Under the pieces are notes generated by a model. That model was not told the origin of the DNA. It searched no databases and saw only the letters and a program-made list of their open reading frames with translations. From the NCBI GenBank assembly GCA_964017235.1, contig OZ024934.1, positions 88,006,706 to 88,070,705 of the forward strand: DNA of 64,000 nt, given 5' to 3'. Positions 43,555 to 54,479 of this stretch are shown here, one piece after another (position 1 is the stretch's first letter; every line of letters starts with the position of its first letter). Origin of the DNA: Sabellastarte sp. h YS-2021. Lineage: Eukaryota; Annelida; Polychaeta; Sabellida; Sabellidae. The position numbers and the translations under genes are program-made.

Positions 43555-45620
43555 TCTAATCTAATGTGGACTTTTATAGCACTTAATCTCCATCGCTGAT
43601 GACTCTAAGGCGCAACTGAACATAAAGCAAGGCAGTTAACATTAATCTGAGGACATAGCAAGGTCATATCAAGGAGACACAGGGTGACAAGGGAGGCTAT
43701 GGTGGATAGGCTTTTGCAAACAGGTAAGTTTTAAGCTTCTTTCTGAAGGAGGCAACTGATCCTGTGCTGTGCACATCATGAGGGAGTTCATTCTAGATCT
43801 TAGGAGCACCAAAAGCAAAGCTATGATCAAAATGTTTGACAGACTTGAAGACTGATGAGCGAGAAGGAGGAACAATAAGGTATTAACGGTCTGGGTGACT
43901 ACACCTAGTACTATAGGAACAACTGCTGAGACACAGGAATGGTTGAAAATAGGAAGGAGAACCACTATGTAGAAATGTGTAAACTAGTGTTGCAGTTTTG
44001 AACATACATCTATACTTAAAAGGCAGCCAGTGGAGTTGCTTCAGAATGGGTGTAACATGAGCATATTTTCTCTTATTTGTAACAATACGAGCAAGGGTAT
44101 TTTGAATACTTTGCAATTTATGCAGATTGAAACATGACAAACCCCTAAACAGAGAGTTACAGTAGTCCAGACGGCTACTAACCAAGGCATTTGCAGCTAT
44201 GACTGCCACTTCTGGAGTAAGATACCGTTTTATTCTACAAAGGTCGCACATCTGAAGAAAGCATGCTTTCCAAGTCCTCTTGACATGTTTAGACAAGGAA
44301 AATTCTGCATCAAACCACACACCTTGATTTCTGACAGAATCAACCGGATGAAGAAGACTACCAAGAATACTAAGAGGAAAATAGGAGGAAATCTTCTGAC
44401 ACTGAGCCTTAGAGCCAAAGACAATAAATTCAGTTGTTTTCTGGATTGAGCTTCAGTTTACTGAGAGACATCCATCGCTGCACATCAAGAAGGCAGGCAT
44501 TTAGCTTGGCGAGAGCGGCAGAGGATTTCTTATGGAAGAGATGGATGTATAGTTGTATATCGTCCGTATAGAAGTGGAATTTAATATGCGGATGAAGGTG
44601 GATGATTTTGCTAAGTGGTGTAGTATAAAGTGAAAACAGCAATGGACCCAGAACTGAACCTTGGGGAATGCCGTAGATGAGCTTGCTTCATTCAGATAGT
44701 GCGGAACCTATCTTGACAGTCTGCCATCGATCACTCAAGTAGGAAGCAAACCCCTTTAGAACAATTCCACCAAGACCAAACCAGGATTTAAGGTAACCAA
44801 GGAGAATGTTATGATCTATGGTATCAAATGTGGCTGATAAATCAAGAAGAACTAGAGCCGTAGGTTTGCCACATGCCAGAGAGAGATGGACCTTGTTTTT
44901 TATTGACAATAAAGCTGGTTCAGTGGAGTGCCCTGGCTTATAAGCTGACTGATGTGGATTGTCCAGTTTGTTGTTAGTGATGTGAGACGTAAGTTGCTTA
45001 GCAACAACTCGCTCAACCAACTTTGACAGGAAAGAAAGACCAGACACTGGGCAATAATTCTTTCGGTCATTCTGGGCAGAGAAACCGTTTTAATGAGGGG
45101 GGTGACAACTGCTCCTTTAGAAGCAATTGGGAAAGAGCCATCAATGAGGGAATAATTTACCAACTTAGTAATAGACGGAAGGAGTATATCAAGACAATCC
45201 TTGAGGAGGAAAGTTGGTATGGGGTCCAATGGGCACAATTTAGTAGGAGACTCATTGATGCACTTACTGACCTCATCTTCAGTTACAGGCTTAAAGGTAT
45301 TGAAAGCAGGTGACACCGAATCTGGTGCATCATTGAAAGAGCCAGAAGTAGAAAACGTGTCCCTGTTTGCTTATTTTATTGGTGAAGAAAGAAGCAAACG
45401 TGTCCCCAAGGCTTTTTTCTGAGCTATGAACCGGCAGAACAGTCTCAGAGGTGCGATGCAATACCTTCCTCAATGACTGCCACAGCTTCTTGGGGTCCCC
45501 ACTATTTGTAGTTATAAGACTGGTATAGTAGGTACCCTTGTATTTATTGGCCAGTCAATTGCACCAGGGAATTTGCTTGCGGAGCCTGGACCTGTTCAAC
45601 TGTGTCTTATGTTTTCTCCA
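43555..45620 (-). pseudogene. LINE relic A: RT domain to 3' end with ATTAG tail
   Basis: From right to left on the minus strand: NSGDPKKLWQSLRKVLHR (about 45500), SSEKSLGDT, CINESPTKLCPLDPIPTFLL (45270), VVTPLIKTVSLP, SAYKPGHSTEPALLSIKNKV (44944), TFDTIDHNILLGYL, FHFYTDDIQLYIHL (RT active site, YTDD, 44590), LSKLKLNPENN, then 44320-43883 with VWFDAEFSLSKHVK, LDYCNSLFRGL and LKQLHWLPFKYRC. The 3' end matches the LINE end at 54.4 kb almost base for base and stops in an ATTAG repeat at 43553-43566. At least four frame changes. The endonuclease part is missing, so the copy is 5'-truncated. Inactive. Confidence 0.88.
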
Positions 45621-46099
45621 CATGCTATAAGTTACATAGTTCATATTGTAAACAGATAGAGCATATTTTACTTTTTCTTGTTCAACAATTTGTTAATCAA
45701 ATCCAATTAGTTTAGATTTTTAGTAAGCTATTATTAAATTCCCAGTAGCCTTTTTCATGTTTAAATTTACCAAGGTTTATGTTTATTTCAATAATTGAAT
45801 TGTCTGATCAATAACTTGGCATTATGACTGATATGGTTTGTAATATCAGTCATAGAAAAAGATATCATGAAATAATGAAGCTTTGTATGCTTCGCCAGAT
45901 TTCTTCTCCATGTAAATCGAATCACATCTGGACTATATATTCTGTATATGTCACCTGAGTCTCTCTCATTAAGTATGGGGATTACTTTGACCTGGCCTTT
46001 GGGTTGTTGATATTAACATAATTTTGAGGGTCCTTAGATAATCTGCATTTTTTTTTGGTTTTATTTCGCTAAAGGATTACCTCAATTTGGATCATATAG

Positions 46100-47775
46100 G
46101 TATGTGAGATTTATCTTTATTGACCCACGTGTCAACAGTAGTGATTTCAACATCAGCTTCTTGATGTTGTCAAGGCTAACTTCAGTGAAACAGGTGAAAC
46201 TAACATGAGTTGTTTGAGGAGATTCAGTTGCATGAATGTCAGTAAAACTATTTCAGAGGAATTCTATTTTGTCCTGAAAGTACTTGCAAAACATATTAGC
46301 AACTAAAGTGTCTGAATTGCCTTCAAGCAGCTTTAAATTTGCTTTTCTGTGAAGTATTCTATTCAATATTCACCAGAGGACCTTTGGGTTATTTGAGTTT
46401 TCATGGACAATTTCTAAGTAGTACTTAAACTTGGCTTTAGACTTTTTGCAGAATGTTATACCACAGTCTTCACTGTACTGGTTGCACAGACATTTTTGGT
46501 ATTCATCAGTGATCCAAGCAGGGGCTGGCTTCTTAAGTGACTTGACAATCACTAGGGCATGTTTGTCCATGATATACAGCAGAGATTGTCCATATTGCTC
46601 ATATAATGTTGTAGGTTCGTCAGCAGGAGCCATGAGAAAAGCTGCTCAAATCAGCCCTAAACATATCCATATCGATGTTACAATATTGACAGAAATGAAC
46701 CTCAGGAGCTACTTTGTTGTGAACATAATGACAATCCATATTACAAACAATTGCAAAATGGACACTACCACAATTATTTTGCTGTTCTAAGGAGATAATA
46801 AGAAAATCAGAGGATGTTGTAATGAAATCCAAAGTATGGCCATGTATGTGTAATGGAATGTCAATTACTTGATTGAGGTTACATTATGTGAGTAATGATT
46901 TGAACTTTTGACTATATTGGTCATCAGTGTCATACTGAATATTAAAATCACTGACAACTAAGTCACTAGCGGATCCGGGGGGGGGGGGGGGTCAGGGGGT
47001 TCGATCCCCCCCCTTGAAAAATAATGTAAAGGGGGGGGGGGGGGTCGGGGGGTTCGATCCCCCCCCTTGAAAAATAATGTAAAGGGGTTCAAGTACAAAA
47101 TTATTTCTTGACAGTGATGTTAAAAATTTTTACAGGAAATGCACTCTATTTTTACCAAAAATTAATTTTTTTCCAGGGGGGGATGCCCCCCGACCCCCTT
47201 AGTTATAATATGTCTGATGTGAACCCCCACCTTACTCAATGTGAACCCCCACCTTACATAAAAGCTGGATCCGCCCCTGTAAGTAACGAGTAATGAGAAT
47301 TCATCCAAAAGAGTGGGAGAGGAGATCCAGGTCATCTGTAAGGACAAAAATGTTGGGGCGGTTCAAGGCCAGTACTGAAACAAAAAAAAATTGCTTTATA
47401 CCTGCCCAGTGTTCCAACACCTCTGGCTGATGTGTGCATACAAGGAATGTGATCAAAGTATAATTGTCGGGTGGGAGCTCATTTATGAAAACAGGAGTAT
47501 CATTGGGTTTTATGTGAGTTTTCATGATCCCTAATATGTCACAGCTAGTGCTGTTTAAAAGGCCTCAAAAATCAGACCTTTGTTATGGACAGAGCAGCAG
47601 TTAACATGTCCAGTGTTACTGGCCCTGGATTTATAGTAATATCACCCGCCATGATCCGTAAGACAGTCAGTTGCACTGGTTCTGCAACACATGGAATTTT
47701 CATCCTATTGAGTACTTTATACCCTCCTCTGGCACTGACCCATTGAAAATTGTGTTCAAGAGTATGTACCACTTA
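46100..47775 (-). pseudogene. LINE relic B: endonuclease and linker region
   Basis: Minus strand, from the right: VLRIMAGDITINPGPVTLDM (47655, the N-terminal NPGP motif seen in the LINE at 23.9 kb), PNIFVLTDD and KPNDTPVFINELPPDNYTL (47500), then after a MITE insertion SDFNIQYDT, LDFITTSSDFLIIS (46830), MFRADLSS, ITDEYQKCLCNQYSED (46510), NNPKVLW, NRILHRKANLKLL and CKYFQDKIEF (46280). It ends before the RT. It is not the 5' half of relic A, because both contain the K-LW...LHR linker. Multiple stops; inactive. Confidence 0.75.
46970..47281. mobile_element. hAT-like MITE with G-rich internal direct repeat, inside LINE relic B
   Basis: The left end AGCGGATCCGGGG and right end GGATCCGCCCCTG are inverted to each other; CAGGGGCGGATCC-type ends are common on non-autonomous hAT-like elements. 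The flanks TAAGTCACTAG and TAAGTAACGAG resemble a diverged target duplication. The interior repeats G(n)TC(A/G)GGGGGTTCGATCCCC and CTTGAAAAATAATGTAAAGG twice, 64 bp apart. Similar left ends (CAGGGGCAGATACAG) appear at 49239 and 50060. Confidence 0.7.
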
Positions 47776-48436
47776 TCGAGATTCATTACAACAAAGCCCA
47801 CACTTCCATATCAAGGGCATTGTAAAAAGTGCCAATCATGAAAGTTTAAGTAATTGCATAATTGGTTGTGTAAGTAATTATTCGAGATACAAAATAGTAA
47901 TTTTGTTTATATTTCCTTTCTAGGTTCAGAATGAGTATTACATTTACTATTCTAACCATCAACAATGCTTTTACTATTGTAATGCTGACTGGAATACATT
48001 AATGGGCGATATTAGGGTATTACAATAAAAATCACATAATACATAATCTAGCAACTCCAAGAAGATGTAGGATATTGTCATTGTCGCAAATGAGGCAGGA
48101 GTGGGCAGAAATTTTAACACCATAAATGCATTATTGTGCGGGTTTAATTTTGTTTGAATTGTGCTATGTAGATACTTTAAAAATCTTAAGATTGTTAAAA
48201 AATCAAAACAGTCTTGTACATTTTTCTTTGAATTTAAGTGATTCAAGAAAAAGATTGTGTTTCTGTGTACATTTATTGTTATATGATAGTCAAGGTACCA
48301 GGATAGTTAAGGCAGTTCAATAAAACGACTAAATAGAAAAGGTTGGTCAATTGTGTAGCAAGAGGGATCAGGCATAGCAGAGAATAAGTAAAATCGCCAG
48401 CAACACAAGGGAGGAGAAGGAGGAGGTAGAGGGAAT

Positions 48437-48765
48437 ATGAGTAAAGAGGAGGGTCAGGAGCAATATCAAGAGGAAGTGGTGGGGAGGAGGAGGAGGAGAG
48501 AAACATATAAATACCAGAAATTTTCACAAACAGGTTCATTCCCGAATCAGACATTGATGGGAGAAGATGTCTCAGTGTCAAGTCTGTGGCAAAGTCCTTT
48601 GCCCACAAGTGATAATTTGAAAAGACACATTGAGAATGTTCATGTGAAAATGAAACCAGAAGTGGGCATAGCAGTGCATCACTAAGACTGTCGAGTGGCT
48701 GGCCCAACAGGAAGTGGAAAAACATTATTTTTTAAAAAGATACTGGAAGTAAAAATGAAATGATT
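48437..48765 (+). pseudogene. Broken ORF with C2H2 zinc finger and P-loop
   Basis: A purine-rich start (MSKEEGQEQYQEE) leads to CQVCGK at 48573 and, after a frame change, NLKRHIENVHVKMKPE, together a C2H2 finger of the form C-x2-C...H-x4-H. About 20 codons later, in another frame, CRVAGPTGSGKTLFFKKILE (about 48691) contains a perfect Walker A motif GPTGSGKT. A finger followed closely by this P-loop resembles uncharacterised multicopy ORFs seen in marine invertebrate genomes, probably from a mobile element; that is recollection, not a search. No Walker B or other domain follows before the stops. Truncated and frameshifted. Confidence 0.5.
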
Positions 48766-48824
48766 TACCAATGCTCACAAACAATCATATACTAAGCTAT
48801 CAATTGTTATTGTGACAAGCAAAG

Positions 48825-48967
48825 GGGCCTCGGTTGCGCAGTGGTAAAACACTCACCTCCAACCTCTGAGATTAGAATTCGAATGACCTCATGTGGGAAA
48901 GCTGGTAGTTGCTTACCATTGGTTGGCAGTTTACAGTACAGAACCTTGAGCAACTATATGTACTGTT
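48825..48967 (+). mobile_element. SINE (main family), 3'-truncated and decayed
   Basis: GGCCTCGGTTGCGCAGTGGT (A box), GAATTCGAAT (remains of the B box), GTGGGAAAGCTGGTAGTTGC, GGCAGTTTACAGTACAGAAC and ACTATATGTACTG. It stops there, without the GTTGAAAGCG block and tail. This is the most diverged 5' end of the family in the window. Confidence 0.85.
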
Positions 48968-49129
48968 GTCTGTCTCTTTGTGTCCAGAAAAGGTCCAAAT
49001 CATATTCTTGATATAAAACCCCCAAATTTTCAACAGCCGCATATTCAATTATTTTCATTGTCATACTATCTGATCATGAGGGTTAAAATGGGGGGAAAAT
49101 GGTCTAATGGGTTAAACTACAAAATGGAG

Positions 49130-50180
49130 ATACTTGGCTACCTTGGTAGAAGTCTGCACTCTAGAAGTGCTTTCTAGTTTATATGTGCAGTGGACACTCA
49201 AAGAATCGGCACTTGGATTAGCAAATATTCAGATCCCAGGGGCAGATACAGAATTTTAAGAAAGGGGGGGGGGATGTGGGTTATATATTTTGTATCATTT
49301 ATAGACACGAAACACCAAAAACCAAGCATTCAATTTAGAGGTTTTTCCTCAAATATGTTGTTTAGCTACTACTGATGGTCTATGTCATGACAATTTTTCA
49401 GAGCTGTATCTATCAAGGTGAGTAATAGCTACTTTGACATCTAGCCAATTATTAAGTCACTGTAAAAAGTATTCAATTTAGAGGTTTTTTTATCAAATAC
49501 GTTCTTCAGCTACTTGATATTCTGTGTCATGAAAATTTTCAGAGCTATAGCTCCACAGCTAACTGAGTAATAGCTACTTTGTTATTTTGCTAATCAATAA
49601 ATCACTTGTAACTTAAAACTATTCAATTTAGGGTTTTTTATCAAATATGTTGTTCAGCTACTTTTTGATGTTCTGTGTTATGGCAAATTTACAGAACTGT
49701 AGGACTACTCCTCTAGTACCTCCAAAAATTTTGACTTTTCCTAATTTTGGCCGCCATCTAGATTTTTGGTGGAAATGGAAAACGTAGTTTATCTTGACAC
49801 CATAAGAGATAGAGTGAATTCAGGCAAATTTGGAGCCCCCTGTGTAAGGACTACTCCTCTAAGACCTCTAAAAAATTAGACCCCCCCCCCCCCCCCGAGT
49901 AATTAGGAATTTTTAGACTTTTCTGAAACCATCTTTAATTTTGAAGATACTTGGCTACCTTGCCAGAGATCTGCACACTAGGAAAGCTTTCTAGTTTATA
50001 TATGCAGTGGACACTCTGAATCAGGGGAATCAGCACTTGGATTAGCAAAGACTCAGATCCCAGGGGCAGATACAGGATTTTACAAAAGGGGGAATGTGTG
50101 GGTTATTTATTTCTTATTTAATTTTGTAGAGTTTATCTATAAAAAAATAGATAACCCACACCTCCCCACTTTCGTAAAAT
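49130..50180. repeat. Duplicated block of about 170 bp, 810 bp apart, with MITE-like ends
   Basis: Copy 1 at 49134-49300 and copy 2 at 49944-50110 share GATACTTGGCTACCTTG, GTCTGCAC or ATCTGCAC, GCTTTCTAGTTTATAT, GCAGTGGACACTC, CACTTGGATTAGCAAA, CAGATCCCAGGGGCAGATAC, and AAAGGGGG before TGTGGGTTAT. The first part equals the right border of the 36.2-kb repeat; the CAGGGGCAGATACAG part looks like a hAT-MITE left end. Copy 2 is followed by an inverted AGATAACCCACACCTCCCCA at 50149-50168, forming a small fold-back. Confidence 0.7.
49328..49700. repeat. Three-copy tandem repeat, period about 145 bp
   Basis: Units begin ATTCAATTTAGAGGTTTTT (49329, 49470) and ATTCAATTTAGGGTTTTTT (49621). Each continues TCAAATA(T/C)GTTNTTCAGCTAC, TTCTGTGTCATG and TCAGAGCTGTAG, and the first two include GAGTAATAGCTACTTTG. 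It lies between the two copies of the 170-bp block. Confidence 0.8.
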
Positions 50181-50211
50181 TATTTTGCTTTTAAACAGTT
50201 TTACCTCAGAC

Positions 50212-50386
50212 CGACACAATTGGCAAGTGTTTGAACATACTGGAGGACATCATTGCCTCTGCTTCTGGGGTTACACATAAGAAACCCCACTGGGTAATAC
50301 CCACTGCTACTTCAAATCTCCCAAAAATCTTGAAAGAGGAAAATTTGTACAATTTGCCTAATTTACACCCAATCTGACATGTGAAG
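50212..50386 (+). pseudogene. Unassigned coding-like fragment
   Basis: After a polypyrimidine tract and a CTCAG acceptor-like site at 50205-50211, an open plus frame reads DTIGKCLNILEDIIASASG, VTHKKPHWVIPTATSN and LPKILKEENLYNLPN up to a stop near 50380. Composition and helix pattern look protein-like, but I recognise no family. A donor-like GTAATA follows KPHW at about 50295, so it could be an exon. Chance is possible. Confidence 0.25.
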
Positions 50387-51119
50387 GTGATACAAGAGTA
50401 AGTTGAGGCCAGTATCGGACAATTGTCAGAGTTAGATACAAAACGACACAACATTGAAAATATTATCGTTGGGATGGGGTTTGGATGATGTTTGTCAAAC
50501 TAAGGGTCGAGTGGTAATTTGAAAGATAAGCTATCTCACAATGTCACCAAATAAATGGACAGATTTTGTCACACGGTAGACATTATTCAATAAGCAGTGT
50601 TTCACCCTGGTTTTGTTGTTTATTCTAAACACCGGAAGAAACACCCAAAATTTACATATTTGGAAGAGGCAATTTTCATTCAAGGGTTTCAAGGCTTTAC
50701 TATTGAATAGACAGTGCATGTCATTTTACCAATTAATTAGTCATAGGGTAGCTTAGACTGTAAAGTATTTTTTTCTGGTAGAGGGAGTGCTGATTTTCAA
50801 TTTCTCTCTATTTTTTGGCACATTAATTGTTTTTCAGAACAGATCTTAAGCTCTAAGTTCCAGCATAATATTACCATTTTGAAAGCATTTTGTTGTAGAT
50901 CTATTTTTCTTTTTTAGTTTAGGTAAATAGTTGCGTATTTGCTAAGATGTTAGATAAAATATTGTGTATTCCATAAGGATATAAAGCAAAACTTGACTTT
51001 CAATAAAACAGATCGGTTTCTGGAAATAGATTGTTTCAATCTAATCCAGCAATATATGTGTACATCAAACTTGTGACTATGGGTATCCTCAATATAGCAT
51101 ATTCTATGTGATAAACACC

Positions 51120-51610
51120 TGGGGTCTGTTTCAAAAAAGGAACTTATTCCAGGGGCCATTGTCAAAAAAGAACTTAGTCTGGACTTAGACTTAAAGTTTG
51201 TCTTTAATTTAAGCTGGGTCTGTGGTCTTTCACTTAGTGGATTTGACAATACACCAAACCCTAAGGCTTTGGCTAAGCTTTGGGCTCAAAGTTAAGTCTG
51301 CGTTAGAGTGGGCTTAACTTTTGTAAACAAAGACTTAAATATCACTGCCATAATTTTTTTTCCACTTCAAAAATTTGAAATGGCTGTAAATAAAGTATAA
51401 TGTATGGAATACCTCCCTAAAGTAGTCCTTGGGAAGTCTTATGTGGTTACAAGGTTTTTTACATAAGATAAAATGTGTCAAATAAATTAGTTATGTCACC
51501 AATAGTATATTTTGAATAAAAATAAAAGGTCACAGGCTTAGCAAGGCCTTAGGCTTAACTGTGGGCTTAAGATTTCTGTTTCCACTAAGTTTTCTCTTAA
51601 ATCTGCAATT
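51120..51610. repeat. Dispersed GGACTTAGACTTAAA-rich repeat
   Basis: Starts GGGGTCTGTTTCAAAAAAGG and is full of (A/T)GGCTTA / GACTTA words in both orientations. The middle (51300-51480) matches 32815-33010. It ends near AAGTTTTCTCTTAAATCTGC. Probably a non-autonomous element; no ORF. Confidence 0.6.
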
Positions 51611-51619
51611 AAAGCATCC

Positions 51620-53630
51620 ATACTGTATTTATGTTTGAATTATTGACTTATTCTGTCATAAGATTATCATAAAGAGAGCATTTATTAAACAAGATACATT
51701 TAATTGCAAAATTTACGGTATCTGTAATGATTTGTATTCAATCTATGATAAAGTCAATATTCTGAACGGAAGTGATGAATGCAAAGGCAGTGAGAACTTG
51801 AATCTTTAATTTTCATATAAATTGTTTATGCAAGATTATGACAATAAAAAGATTAAATATTTTTATTTCTACATATATATTTGACCTGCAACAGACATAA
51901 CTATTCACTGGTGAAGTTTTTTAAATTTAGGTTGCAATTTTAAGAGGTAGATTTTGCCAAAGGTGAAAAACTCTTTCAATCAAACTGAGTGTATTTTTGT
52001 CAGTATGTCACATTTATTAACAAACACTTTCTAGTTATTAAGTGAAGAATATGACTATTTTATATCATATGTAGAAGTGTGGTGATCTTTGTTTATTGAA
52101 CTTTAAACAATAATGATAAAAAATTAGTGAATTATTTCAAATGACATATATAGATATTCCTATTTAAGTATATCAAATTGTTCATTAGAATACCTTTTCA
52201 CTTTACGTTTTAGGTCATTTTGTCAGTGAACATACAATTAAAAACCAGTCTTATTCTCTTACATCCCTAACATAATTAAAGAAGCACCTTTCCCATTTGT
52301 GACACATGACCAATTAGCATACTAATGAACAGGAGTTTTGGTGGAAACTCTAGTAGAAACACCAGGTTTACATTGATTTTATTGGACTGGGGGACATGCA
52401 AATTAAATTGGAGTGGGGTAAAACACCGCTTATTGAATAATGTCTAATAGAGTTTTTACATTGTAACCATTCCTACCCAGGGTAGTACACTGACCTATTT
52501 GTGAATTACCAATGAAATCATTTACTAGGCATGTGGGTGGAGCTTGAAGTAGCCAGCAAGGGTAGTATGGGTGGTCAGTGGTGTACAGGGGGGTGTTTAA
52601 GCTCATTAACAAAGAAAAAATTAATATGAACCCATTATGTTGGAGGGATGAAGGACTTAGTACACATTTCCCAAACAACAGGACCAAATATGACTGTTCT
52701 TCACTATGCAAATGATTAACACAAAGTAACATGTATGTACAGTATTGTACATCTTCTGGTTTTGGGTAGTCTTGTTCTAGACTCTAAGCTATTTTTTATG
52801 TTTTATATTTTATATATTTTTCTATATTTTTATATTTTTCCAACAGCAGGTATCCATGATATTCAAAGAGCAAATTGAATACTGGAACTAAGTGTGACTG
52901 AAAGAAACAATCTGACCTGTAAAAAACATAATTAATTTTCAAAGGGAATCGGCATTACATTTTATGTTACATTCTACTTAGTTCTAACCAGAGCCTAGTA
53001 TCTAAGGTCCAAGAACAAATACCAAGAGTTTATGTTTCATGTAAAAGCCAGCATAGTATTTGTACAGACTTACAGTATTTCATGTACTGAGCCAGCGGCT
53101 TTGGTACAGCCCATGGGTAAGGCTAGATGTATTGGTACACTGAATTGATAGTATAATACACCTGAGTGTGGGGGTTGGTGTTTTAAAATATGACCTCAGC
53201 AATTGTGAAGTTTGAGAAAACATTATTTATAACATGTCTACTAGAATTCCTTTCACAGAGCCTAAAATAAATAACTCCATAATTTTAAAGATGTTACATA
53301 TTTCACTGGTTATCAAGTTACACAAATAACAATTTCTTGGTACATGTACTTCCCTTTTCCAAAATATCCTGCATCAGTTTTTCATCATGTATAGAAAAGC
53401 CCTGCAGAGAAAACCCATACAGAAAAAAGTCATACAATTTGTTGAGCCCCCTCGAGAACACCCTGTACCATTTTTGAGATTGTGGATAAAAGTCCTTTGA
53501 AGATGTGCAAACATAAACTGTTTCAGAGTTACCTATCACTTTTATTATTTCAAAATTATTATTGTTTTTAGTATTTGCTATATGACATACACATTTATTT
53601 TTCTGCAAATTAAAATATAAAGAAATATCT
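51620..53630. other. Non-coding stretch without recognised genes
   Basis: AT-rich. A 133-codon minus frame at 53318-53719 has no recognisable domain and overlaps the start of the LINE relic on the other strand. No RNA gene or clear repeat. Confidence 0.35.
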
Positions 53631-53639
53631 TCATCCTCC

Positions 53640-54476
53640 ATCCAGGTATTAAATTCCCTTTCTATGCGGCTGATACATCCAGCTCTCCAAAAGAAGAATG
53701 CCTCTGCTGCTCTCACCAAGCTAAGTGCCTGCCTTCAGGATGTATGATGATGGATGGCTCTCAAAAAATTGAAGCTCAACCCCGAAAAAACTGAATTTAT
53801 TGTTTTTGGTTCTAAGGCTCAACATCAGAAAATTTCCGCTGACTTTCCTGTCAGTATTCTTGGAAGCCTTCTTCATCCATTGTCAAAAAACCTGGTGGTT
53901 TGTGTGTGGTTTGATGCAGAATATTCAGAATACCTTGCTTGTATTGTCACAAATCTTAGAAAGTATGCTCTTGTTACACCCATCCTGAGCAATTCCACTG
54001 GTTGCCTGTGAAGTATTGCTGTATGTTCAAAACTGCAACACTGGTTTGCAAATTTTACATAGTGGTTCTCCTTTCTATTTTGAACCTTTCTTGTCTCTCA
54101 ACAGTTGTTCCTATAGTACCAGGCATAGTCACCCTGATACCTGACAGTTCCTCCATTTCACTCATCAGTCTTTAAGTCAGCCAAATATATTGCCCATAGT
54201 TTTGCCTGAGATGCTCCTAAGATCTGGAAATGAACTCCCTAATGATGTGGGCTGTACAACATCTGTTGCCTCCTTCGGGAAAAAACTCAAAACTTACATG
54301 TTTGGAAAAGCCTATCTGCCATAGCCTCCCTTGTCACCCCTGTGTCTCCTTGGTATGACCTGGCTATGTCATTGGATTAGCATACATTGCATTGCTTTAT
54401 GTTCAGATGCACCTTAGAGTCTGTCATTGGTGGATATTAAGCGCTATAAAAGTCCACATTAGATTAGATTAGGTAA
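53640..54476 (+). pseudogene. LINE 3' end, 5'-truncated, internal deletion, ATTAG tail
   Basis: Starts just at the RT active site (FYAAD at about 53659), then KKNASAALTKLSACLQDV, LKKLKLNPEKTEFIVFGSKA (53757), SILGSLLHP and VVCVWFDAEYS. A deletion removes the LDYCNS segment before LACIVTNLRKYALVTPIL (53938). The 3' part to GCGCTATAAAAGTCCACATT and the ATTAG tail at 54459-54473 is nearly the same as the end of LINE relic A. Inactive. Confidence 0.85.
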
Positions 54477-54479
54477 GAA

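Noticed and set aside
43553-47775. A single full-length minus-strand LINE from endonuclease to tail
   Set aside because: The linker motif (K-LW...LHR) occurs in both halves (about 45.5 and 46.35 kb), so two separate truncated LINE copies lie in tandem.
53318-53719. A 133-codon minus-strand open frame with a protein-like ending (FYPQSQKWYRVFSRGLNKLY)
   Set aside because: No recognisable family, no splice sites that place it in a gene, and its 5' end overlaps LINE sequence on the other strand, so the frame is at least partly a shadow.
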